Source of the DNA: Nitriliruptoraceae bacterium
GTDB taxonomy: Bacteria > Actinomycetota > Nitriliruptoria > Nitriliruptorales > Nitriliruptoraceae
Reading direction: 5' to 3'
Length of the DNA stretch: 5,201 nucleotides
Assembly: GCA_007134165.1 (NCBI GenBank)
Contig: SLLJ01000073.1
Span: forward strand, 1 to 5,201
Shown: positions 1-4,563 of the stretch, one piece after another
Numbering within the stretch: position 1 is the first letter of the stretch
Layout: every line of letters begins with the position of its first letter
Notes under the pieces: model-generated
What the model was told of the DNA's origin: nothing
Database searches by the model: none
The model's input: only the letters and a program-made list of their open reading frames with translations
Translations under genes and position numbers: made by a program

Positions 1-1036
1 CCTGCCCCGCCGCGTCCTGCCCCGCCACGCCCTGCGCAGCCCGGGCCACCTCGATCGCCAGTCGGGTCTTGCCCGACCCGCCGGGGCCGGTGATGGTGAC
101 GAGGCGCTCGTGGCCGAGCAGGTCGACGAGACGCACCAGCTCGGCATCCCGGCCGATCAGCCGGCCAGGCACGGCCGGCAGCGACCGGGAGGCGGTGGCG
201 TCTGGCACCGACGACGGCGGGGGGGACGGCGGGGGCGACGGCGGGGGCGACCGCCGTGCCGCGGAGTCCGGCGGACCGGACCCCGAAGCCGGCACCGTGA
301 TGCGCTGGGCGAGCACCTCGGCGTGGATGGCCTGGAGCCGCGGGGAAGGGTCGACCCCGAGCTCCTCGACGAGCAGCGACCGGCCCTGGTCGTAGGCGCG
401 CAGCGCGTCGGCCTGCCGCCCACTGCCGGCCAGGGCGACCATGAGCTGCCCGCGCAACCCCTCCCTCAGCGGGTGGGCGGCCACCAGCGCCTCGAGCTCG
501 GCGACCAGGCGGGCGTGGCGACCGAGTGCGAGCTCGGCCTCGATGCGCCGCTCGGTGGCCGCCAGCCGCAGCTCCTCGAGCCGCCGCGCCTCCTGCTGCG
601 CCCACGGCCGGTCGATGCCCTGCAACGCGTCCCCGCGCCACAGCGACAGCGCCGCGTGCAGTGTCGTGGTCGCCGGCTCGTGGGCGCCGACCTCGAGGTG
701 GCGTTCGCCCTCGGCCAGCAGCCGTTCGAAGCGGCGCGCGTCGAGCGCGTCGTCGCCGACCGCGAGCCGGTAGCCGCCCTCGTCGGTGACCAGCAACTGA
801 CCGTGCCCGGCCGCGTCCAGCCACCGGCGCAGCGAGAAGACGTGCTGCTGCAGCGCGTTGGCCGGGTTGGCCGGCAGCCGCTCACCCCACAGCCCGTCGA
901 TCAGCCGCTCGGCGGTCACCGTCCGCCCCGCCGCGACCACCAGGGCGGCGAGCAGCACCCCCTGCCGGCCACCAGGAACTCGCAGCTCACCATGGGCGTC
1001 GGCGGCCACCAGCGGCCCGAGGATGCCGAACTCCAC
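1..1036 (-). CDS. BTAD (AfsR/SARP-type) transcriptional regulator with NTPase domain, N-terminal part
   Basis: This is a DNA-binding regulator; 345 codons are visible and the gene continues past position 1. Translation begins VEFGILGPL, the usual opening of BTAD regulators. Residues about 1-92 form an OmpR-like winged helix (AERLIDGLWGE, ANALQQHVFSLRRWL). Residues about 98-245 are the bacterial transcriptional activator domain (DARRFERLL, LSLWRGDAL, HPLREGLRGQLMVAL, LRAYDQGRSLLVEELGVDPS). A Ser/Pro linker follows at 263-276, then GRDAEL at 295-300 and a Walker A, GPGGSGKTR, at 317-325, which starts an NB-ARC/AAA-like ATPase. Family members usually continue through the ATPase into TPR or similar sensor repeats, outside this window. 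The GTG start at 1036-1034 is chosen because AGGAGGT (1048-1042) lies 6 nt upstream. The gene is divergent from the ABC operon, so it may regulate it and itself (inference). The ligand and true targets are unknown. Confidence 0.93.
   Translation of the reverse strand, partial: MEFGILGPLVAADAHGELRVPGGRQGVLLAALVVAAGRTVTAERLIDGLWGERLPANPANALQQHVFSLRRWLDAAGHGQLLVTDEGGYRLAVGDDALDARRFERLLAEGERHLEVGAHEPATTTLHAALSLWRGDALQGIDRPWAQQEARRLEELRLAATERRIEAELALGRHARLVAELEALVAAHPLREGLRGQLMVALAGSGRQADALRAYDQGRSLLVEELGVDPSPRLQAIHAEVLAQRITVPASGSGPPDSAARRSPPPSPPPSPPPSSVPDATASRSLPAVPGRLIGRDAELVRLVDLLGHERLVTITGPGGSGKTRLAIEVARAAQGVAGQDAAGQ
215..250 (-). repeat. Three tandem 12-nt units encoding a Ser-Pro-Pro-Pro linker
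   Basis: Three consecutive 12-nt units, read on the minus strand as TCG/TCC CCC CCG CCG, encode SPPPSPPPSPPP at residues 263-274 of the BTAD regulator. They sit exactly between the BTAD domain and the NTPase domain. The stretch probably acts as a stiff, extended spacer (inference). Such a GC-rich repeat is prone to expansion or contraction in whole 12-nt steps, which would keep the reading frame. Confidence 0.9.
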
Positions 1037-1059
1037 GGTCGACCTCCTCCCCCGAACAC

Positions 1060-1065
1060 AGCCTA
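1060..1065 (-). promoter_or_regulatory. Candidate -10 box for the BTAD regulator
   Basis: Read on the minus strand this is TAGGCT, which fits the actinobacterial TANNNT -10 pattern. It lies 24 nt before the GTG start, so transcripts would have a short leader that still contains the AGGAGGT ribosome binding site. No good -35 hexamer is visible at 16-18 nt; the best match, TTGGGA, is only 12 nt away. If real, the promoter's upstream half would be covered by the dyads at 1075-1099. Confidence 0.25.
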
Positions 1066-1074
1066 GCGACGCCG

Positions 1075-1099
1075 CGGTCCCAACCGTCGGGACCGACGG
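1075..1099. promoter_or_regulatory. Two overlapping perfect dyads, candidate operator
   Basis: Two inverted repeats overlap in the divergent intergenic region. The first is CGGTCCC (1075-1081) and GGGACCG (1089-1095), 7-bp arms with a 7-nt spacer. The second is CCGTCGG (1084-1090) and CCGACGG (1093-1099), 7-bp arms with a 2-nt spacer. They lie 39-63 bp upstream of the regulator start and 160 bp upstream of the ATPase start. The compact second dyad has the form of a binding site for a dimeric regulator. SARP-type proteins more often bind direct heptamer repeats, which I do not see here, so the binding protein is unknown. Confidence 0.4.
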
Positions 1100-1258
1100 C
1101 CGGGGCTGCGCCGAGCAGCGCGATGCCACCACCGCATCCCGACCGCCGGCCGGCGGGCCGGCACGCAAAGCCCAACCAAAGCCGCGACGAAGGCTCCGCG
1201 GCCATGGTGGGGTCATCAGCCGCGGACGCGCTGCGGCACCGAACCGAGAGGTGGCACC

Positions 1259-2209
1259 GTGATCCTGCTGGAGGGGGTGACCCGCGACTTCGGACCGGTC
1301 CGTGCCCTGACCGGTCTGGACCTGGCCGTGCGGCGCGGCGAGATCCTCGGCCTGCTCGGACACAACGGCGCCGGCAAGACCACCACCATCCGACTCATCG
1401 CCGGCCTGCTGCAACCCAACCACGGCCGGGTACGCGTCGACGGGCTCGACCCCGTCGCCGACGGGCCGTTGGTACGCCGACGCCTCGGCGTCCTGCCAGC
1501 CAACGCGGCGGTGGACGACCGGCTCACCGCCCGGGCCAACCTGCGCTTCACCGCGGCGCTCTTCGACCTTCCCCGGCCCGGCCTCGAACGCCACCTCGAC
1601 GTCCTGCTCGACCGGCTCGGGCTGGGCGACCGTGCGGACGACGTCGCCGGGACCTACTCGACCGGCATGCGCCAGCGGCTGTCGCTGGCCCGCGTGCTGC
1701 TCCACGACCCGGACGTGCTGCTGCTCGACGAGCCGACCGCGGCGCTCGACCCGGTCGCCGCCCGGATGGTTCGCACGCTCATCACCGAGCTCGCCGCCGG
1801 CGGATCCGGCGCGGCGGAGACCGAGCGGCGGGCCCGCACGATCGTGCTCAGCACCCACGACCTCGAGGAGGCCCAGCGGCTGTGCCACCGGGTGGCGATC
1901 CTCGAGCACGGCCGGGTCCGCACGCTGGGGACCCCCGCACAGCTCGCCAGCGCCTGGGGCAACGACGTCGAGGTTGAGGTGCACCCCGAGGACCTCTCCG
2001 CGACCCTCGCGCTGGACCCGGTCGCCGGCGTGCCGCCCCGGCGCCTCGACGACCAGCACGTGCGCTTCCCGGGGATCGCCCGCATCGAAGTGCCCCGCAT
2101 CGTGCACGCACTGTCGGGGGCGGGGGTGCGGGTCTACCGCATCGAGGTGCGCGGCCCGTCGCTCGCAGAGGTCTACCTGCGGCTGCACGAGGCGGAGGAC
2201 ACCCGATGA
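1259..2209 (+). CDS. ABC-2 type exporter ATPase (CcmA/NatA-like)
   Basis: This is the cytoplasmic ATP-hydrolysing subunit of an ABC-2 family exporter, 316 aa, the usual length. Motifs in order: Walker A GHNGAGKTT (34-42), signature YSTGMRQRL (133-141; the STGM form is common in ABC-2 exporters), Walker B with catalytic Glu VLLLDEP (153-159, E158), D-loop ALDP (162-165), and H-loop STH (H200). The C-terminal ~90 residues form the accessory domain typical of these ATPases and end SLAEVYLRL. Two oddities: the Q-loop position reads LPAN (79-82) with no Gln, and about ten extra residues (GGSGAAETERRA, 181-192) lie before the H-loop. The GTG start is supported by GAGAGGTGG (1246-1254) just upstream. 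The stop overlaps the permease start, so the two are probably translationally coupled and form one complex. The exported substrate is not predictable; drugs, lipids, peptides and ions are all known for the family. Confidence 0.95.
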   Translation: MILLEGVTRDFGPVRALTGLDLAVRRGEILGLLGHNGAGKTTTIRLIAGLLQPNHGRVRVDGLDPVADGPLVRRRLGVLPANAAVDDRLTARANLRFTAALFDLPRPGLERHLDVLLDRLGLGDRADDVAGTYSTGMRQRLSLARVLLHDPDVLLLDEPTAALDPVAARMVRTLITELAAGGSGAAETERRARTIVLSTHDLEEAQRLCHRVAILEHGRVRTLGTPAQLASAWGNDVEVEVHPEDLSATLALDPVAGVPPRRLDDQHVRFPGIARIEVPRIVHALSGAGVRVYRIEVRGPSLAEVYLRLHEAEDTR

Positions 2210-3033
2210 ACCAGCTGCCCAGCATCCGTCTGCTCACCAGCGTCGTCGGGCGTGACCTGCGGCTGCTGCTGGCCAGCCGGGCCACCTTGATCCCGCTGGT
2301 GGTGCTACCGCTGGTGATCTTCGCGGGCCTGCCGCTGCTGGTCGGGCTGGTCCCCGGGGCCCTGAACCTGCCGGGCGGCGATCAGCAGCAGCTGCTCTCG
2401 CTGCTGCCCGCGGCGCTGCCCGCCGACACGCTGGCCGCACTGCCCGACGATCCCGAGGCGCAGGTGGCCACCATCCTTCTGGTGTCGTTGCTGGCCCCGA
2501 TACTGCTGGTCGTTCCCGTGATCCTGGCCACGGTCGCCGCCGCCAGCGCGATCGCCGGCGAACGCGAACGGCGCACCCTGGAGCTGCTGCTGCTCTCCCC
2601 CATCACCGACCGCCAGCTGCTGCTGGCCAAGACCATCGGGGCCTGGCTGCCCGCGGTGACGGTCAGCCTGCTCGGCGCACTCGTCTACCAGGGCATCGCC
2701 ACCGCGCTGCTCGCCGGTCACGGGGTGCGTCCGTTCCCCAACCTGCTGTTCACGCTGCTGATGGGGTGGGTCGCCCCGGCGCTGGCGGCGGTGGCGCTGC
2801 TCGCGGTGGTGGTCGTCTCGGGCCGTACCCCCACCGTACAGGACGCAATCCAGCTCGGTGGGGTGCTCGTGCTGCCGCTGATCGGGCTGCTCGTGGCCCA
2901 GTCCGCCGGCGTGCTGCTCCTCGCCCCGGTACACGCCGCGGCGGGAGGAGCGGTGCTGTGGCTGTTCGCCGCCGGGCTGCTGCACGCCGGCTCCCGCGCG
3001 CTGAGCCGCGACCTGCTCGCCACCCGGCTGTGA
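2206..3033 (+). CDS. ABC-2 type exporter permease
   Basis: This is the membrane subunit of the exporter, 275 aa, partner of the upstream ATPase. Hydrophobic segments lie near residues 28-50, 89-117, 143-170, 181-205, 215-235 and 240-262, giving the six-helix ABC-2 fold. The cytoplasmic loop after the second segment carries the family hallmark GERERRTLELLLLSP (118-132), followed by DRQLLLAK (135-142). This matches the ERExGTLExLL...P coupling motif, with Arg where Gly is usual. The loop between the first two helices (about 51-88) is Gln- and Leu-rich and probably extracytoplasmic. The ATG lies within the ATPase stop (ATGA), and GGAGG at 2194-2198 is 7 nt upstream, so this start is secure. No second permease follows, so a homodimer is likely (inference). 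Its substrate is unknown. Confidence 0.93.
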   Translation: MNQLPSIRLLTSVVGRDLRLLLASRATLIPLVVLPLVIFAGLPLLVGLVPGALNLPGGDQQQLLSLLPAALPADTLAALPDDPEAQVATILLVSLLAPILLVVPVILATVAAASAIAGERERRTLELLLLSPITDRQLLLAKTIGAWLPAVTVSLLGALVYQGIATALLAGHGVRPFPNLLFTLLMGWVAPALAAVALLAVVVVSGRTPTVQDAIQLGGVLVLPLIGLLVAQSAGVLLLAPVHAAAGGAVLWLFAAGLLHAGSRALSRDLLATRL

Positions 3034-3087
3034 GGACCCCGTCTGAGCATCACCCCATCGGGACATCTCCCGTCTCCTCCTGACCCT

Positions 3088-3258
3088 GAAGAGTACGACC
3101 ATGCCCGAGACTCCCTCGGGCGTCTGGTCCTCGTGGCGGCACTGCTTGCGACCACCACCCCGATCTTCGTCGACCTCGCCCGCGACGAGTTTCGTCATCT
3201 GTCCACATCGGTCTGGGCCGCCCTCATCGTGCGGCGCTCACCGCTGCGGCCCGACTGA
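3088..3258 (+). pseudogene. Possible gene remnant or small membrane ORF
   Basis: In the same frame as the permease, and open from its TGA to a TGA at 3256-3258, the translation from 3088 is protein-like: it begins EEYDHARDSLGRL, continues with a hydrophobic stretch (LVLVAALLATTTPIFVDLA), and ends VRRSPLRPD. About 80% of its third positions are G or C, lower than in the exporter genes but consistent with coding. There is no ATG in this frame; the only reasonable start is GTG at 3133, which has no ribosome binding site and would give 41 residues. I do not recognise it. It may be the tail of a lost gene, or chance openness in GC-rich DNA. Confidence 0.22.
3103..3121 (+). terminator. Candidate stem-loop downstream of the exporter operon
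   Basis: GCCCGAG (3103-3109) and CTCGGGC (3115-3121) form a perfect 7-bp stem with a 5-nt loop, 70 nt after the permease stop. There is no T-run after it, so it would be an atypical terminator or simply a structured 3' end. It overlaps the possible ORF remnant. Confidence 0.25.
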
Positions 3259-3381
3259 AGGACTTCCGGGGCTCGGCAGCCGTCGCTTCCCACGCTGCCC
3301 CGTCCGTCCCCCGTGGCGGCCTGCCCGAGCCCCCAGTCTCGACTTCGCTTGCCCTCCCGGACGACCCCGACCCTCCCGCTC
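3259..3381. other. Non-coding stretch before repeat copy 1
   Basis: I see no gene here. The segment TCGGCAGCCGTCGCT at 3273-3287 recurs exactly at 3711-3725, in the spacer before copy 2. This hints that an older repeat unit extended further left than the well-conserved 309 bp. The rest is C-rich and shows no clear structure. Confidence 0.5.
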
Positions 3382-3388
3382 CCCCGAC

Positions 3389-3432
3389 GCGGCGTACCCA
3401 ACCGGACGCCCATGACCGCCTGGGTACGCCGC
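3389..3432. repeat. Hairpin element type 1 in copy 1
   Basis: GCGGCGTACCCA (3389-3400) and TGGGTACGCCGC (3421-3432) are perfect 12-bp inverted arms. After a two-base mismatch, CGG/CCG adds three more pairs around the 10-nt loop ACGCCCATGA. It is related base for base to the type 2 element 63 bp to the right. Confidence 0.9.
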
Positions 3433-3449
3433 ATCCCCCACGCTGGACC

Positions 3450-3497
3450 ACGCGGCGGACCCAACCGGACAGCCATGACCGGCTGGGTACGCCACGT
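3450..3497. repeat. Hairpin element type 2 in copy 1, degraded
   Basis: This is the counterpart of the near-perfect hairpin at 3854-3901. Two substitutions, G at 3458 and C at 3483, each break one pair in the 15-bp stem. The outer ACG/CGT pairs and the loop ACAGCCATGA are unchanged. Confidence 0.85.
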
Positions 3498-3559
3498 CTC
3501 ACACCCGGCACCCCACCCACCGCACTCCGACCGCAGAACGCACAACCAGCCGCACCCAG

Positions 3560-3587
3560 CGCCCCAAAGCGCTGACGCGAAAGCGGC
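3560..3587. repeat. 28-bp unit, occurrence 1
   Basis: The unit starts CGCCCCAAAGCGCT and ends AGCGGC, and occurs four times (3560, 3622, 3964, 4026), spaced 62 bp within each long copy. With the preceding CA, CAGCGC (3558-3563) and GCGCTG (3569-3574) form a 6-bp stem around a 5-nt or longer loop CCCAA(A). The central palindrome seen in other occurrences is broken here by changes at 3574, 3575 and 3580. Confidence 0.75.
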
Positions 3588-3621
3588 CAAGAGCGACCAA
3601 CGCCCCACCACGCGCGCCCAA

Positions 3622-3649
3622 CGCCCCAAAGCGCTGCCGCGGCAGCGGC
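3622..3649. repeat. 28-bp unit, occurrence 2, with perfect 14-bp palindrome
   Basis: This occurrence contains GCTGCCGCGGCAGC at 3633-3646, a perfect 14-bp palindrome. The matching site in long copy 2 has T for G at one position and is imperfect. Confidence 0.85.
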
Positions 3650-3688
3650 ACACCACGGCCAGCCCTCACCGAACCCACCGAACCGGCC

Positions 3689-3720
3689 CGGTTGCCGAAC
3701 CCCCGAAGGTTCGGCAGCCG
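3689..3720. repeat. Strong stem-loop at the junction between long copies
   Basis: CGGTTGCCGAAC (3689-3700) pairs with GTTCGGCAGCCG (3709-3720): twelve pairs including one G-U, around an 8-nt loop, CCCCGAAG. It starts at the very end of long copy 1, and its right arm contains the beginning of the 15-bp segment shared with 3273-3287. No T-run follows, so it is not a standard terminator. Confidence 0.8.
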
Positions 3721-3792
3721 TCGCTCACCGCCTCACAACCGCCGCCCTCCGCCCCGCCCCGGCCCAAGGATCCAGCCGCAACGCTCCCCGAC

Positions 3793-3836
3793 GCGGCGTA
3801 CCCAACCGGACGCCCATGACCGCCTGGGTACGCCGC
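3793..3836. repeat. Hairpin element type 1 in copy 2
   Basis: This is identical over 44 bp to the element at 3389-3432: perfect 12-bp arms, a two-base mismatch, three more pairs and a 10-nt loop. No change in 44 bp, when copy-to-copy differences cluster elsewhere, suggests a recent duplication or retained function. Confidence 0.9.
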
Positions 3837-3853
3837 ATCCCCCACGCTGGACC

Positions 3854-3901
3854 ACGCGGCGTACCCAACCGGACAGCCATGACCGGTTGGGTACGCCACG
3901 T
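3854..3901. repeat. Hairpin element type 2 in copy 2, perfect 15-bp core
   Basis: GGCGTACCCAACCGG (3858-3872) and CCGGTTGGGTACGCC (3883-3897) are perfect 15-bp inverted arms around the loop ACAGCCATGA. After one C/A mismatch, ACG (3854-3856) pairs with CGT (3899-3901), for 18 pairs in all. This is the strongest dyad in the window. As DNA it could form a cruciform or a protein site; as RNA a very stable hairpin. Confidence 0.93.
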
Positions 3902-3963
3902 CTCACACCCGGCACCCCACCCACCGCACTCCGACCGCAGAACGCACAACCAGCCTCACCCAG

Positions 3964-3991
3964 CGCCCCAAAGCGCTTCCGCGGAAGCGGC
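3964..3991. repeat. 28-bp unit, occurrence 3, with perfect 16-bp palindrome
   Basis: CGCTTCCGCGGAAGCG at 3974-3989 is a perfect 16-bp palindrome. Overlapping it, AGCGC (3962-3966) pairs with GCGCT (3973-3977), so two alternative structures compete for the same bases. Confidence 0.85.
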
Positions 3992-4025
3992 CAAGAGCGA
4001 CCAACGCCCCACCACGCGCACCCAA

Positions 4026-4053
4026 CGCCCCAAAGCGCTTCCGCGGCAGCGGC
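4026..4053. repeat. 28-bp unit, occurrence 4
   Basis: This is the fourth occurrence of the unit, 62 bp after the third. Its centre reads GCTTCCGCGGCAGC, one base from the perfect palindrome of occurrence 2. Confidence 0.8.
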
Positions 4054-4346
4054 ACACCACGGCCAGCCCTCACCGAACCCACCGAACCGGCCCGTCCGCG
4101 TACGCCGCGTCCCCTTCGAGTGCCAGCTTTCGTCGAGCCGTATCGACGGTCGGGTCGTACTCGGCCCTCGAACGTCGGAGGCGTCACCGTCGCACCCGAG
4201 CCCGATCGTGAGACGTCCCCGCGAAGAGCGAGGCCAATCATGAACGAACCAAGCGAAGCCAACGCTTCAGGCCGCTCGGGTCACGGCGCCGGAGCACCTC
4301 CCGCGACCCGCCCGCGGTGCGGTGCGGCTCATCGCGGATCCGCCAG

Positions 4347-4390
4347 ATCGTGTGTGGCTATCGGGAGCATCGTGTGTGGCTATCGGGAGC
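4347..4390. repeat. Exact 22-bp tandem duplication
   Basis: Two identical 22-bp units (4347-4368, 4369-4390) stand head to tail. Each begins ATCGTGTGTGGC and ends TATCGGGAGC. There is no strong internal dyad. The unit differs in style from the neighbouring repeats (more T and A, no GGTACGCC core), so it is likely of separate origin. Confidence 0.95.
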
Positions 4391-4525
4391 CCGGGGCGTT
4401 CTCGCAAGCCGACCTCGGCGATGTCGAGTTCGGCGGCTGTGTCGTCCCCCTCGACAACAAGGACACCGCCTGCCCGGGCGGCGCGGCCCGATGGACGTCG
4501 CGGTGAGCCGTCGTGCCGTGGCCCC

Positions 4526-4557
4526 TCGCTGCGCGCCAAGCAGTTGGTACGCAGCGA
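4526..4557 (-). terminator. Candidate stem-loop downstream of the serine hydrolase
   Basis: TCGCTGCG (4526-4533) and CGCAGCGA (4550-4557) are perfect 8-bp inverted arms, 16 nt apart, beginning 6 nt past the hydrolase stop on the minus strand. A second stem, GGCCCGC/GCGGGCC (4570-4588, 5-nt loop), lies within the last codons. Neither is followed by a T-run, so intrinsic termination is uncertain. Confidence 0.35.
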
Positions 4558-4563
4558 CGCGGA

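Larger units (their letters stand above)
3382..3690. repeat. Long direct repeat, copy 1 (309 bp)
   Basis: This segment aligns without gaps to 3786-4094, offset 404 bp. I count 8 substitutions, at 3458, 3483, 3552, 3574, 3575, 3580, 3616 and 3636, so identity is about 97%. To the left, similarity continues for a few bases with a one-C indel, then stops; to the right it stops sharply after 3690. The copy contains two hairpin elements (3389-3432, 3450-3497) and two 28-bp units (3560-3587, 3622-3649). Both hairpin mutations relative to copy 2 disrupt pairs, so copy 1 is the more degraded at the second hairpin. No protein is convincing in any frame. Confidence 0.95.
3786..4094. repeat. Long direct repeat, copy 2 (309 bp)
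   Basis: This is the second copy of 3382-3690. It keeps the better second hairpin (3854-3901, perfect 15-bp core stem) and a perfect 16-bp palindrome at 3974-3989. The spacer between copies (3691-3785) is unrelated to either copy apart from the junction stem-loop and a 15-bp segment. Similarity ends abruptly after 4094, but a 15-bp piece resembling the inside of the repeat follows at 4100-4114. Confidence 0.95.
4095..4563. other. Non-coding stretch between repeat copy 2 and the hydrolase
   Basis: I find no convincing gene here. GTACGCCGCGTCCCC at 4100-4114 matches 14 of 15 bases of the hairpin flank at 3424-3438, so it is probably a fragment of a third repeat copy. An exact 22-bp tandem duplication lies at 4347-4390. 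A 44-codon plus-strand frame at 4372-4506 has about 87% G or C at third positions, but matches nothing I recognise. An inverted repeat at 4526-4557 is the last feature before the hydrolase stop. Confidence 0.6.

Noticed and set aside
110..1066. Long plus-strand open frame opposite the regulator
   Set aside because: Its product is low-complexity and matches no family, while the minus strand gives a full winged-helix, BTAD and Walker A sequence.
1195..1226. TCCGCGG/CCGCGGA inverted repeat upstream of the ATPase
   Set aside because: The core CCGCGG is self-palindromic and common in DNA of this composition, so pairing across 18 nt carries little weight.
3666..3949. Long open frames on both strands across the repeats, giving repetitive peptides such as VRLGTPRG and GYAAW
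   Set aside because: All six frames are open because the DNA is extremely GC-rich. No frame has a ribosome binding site or a recognised domain, and conservation follows hairpin stems instead of codons.
3382..4094. CRISPR array
   Set aside because: The repeats are not short identical units with unique spacers of even length. They are two long copies with nested hairpins, and no cas gene is present.
3382..4094. Plasmid-type iterons or replication origin
   Set aside because: There is no replication initiator gene, AT-rich unwinding region or DnaA-box-like cluster in the window.
3273..4114. Insertion sequence or MITE
   Set aside because: The long copies are direct, I see no terminal inverted repeats bounding them, no target duplication and no transposase. 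A MITE origin cannot be excluded without genomic copies.
4267..4539. Minus-strand frame with a GVLVVEGDDTAAELDIAEVGL-like stretch
   Set aside because: Third positions are poorer in G and C than in real genes here, it crosses the tandem repeat, and no start signal or known domain is visible.
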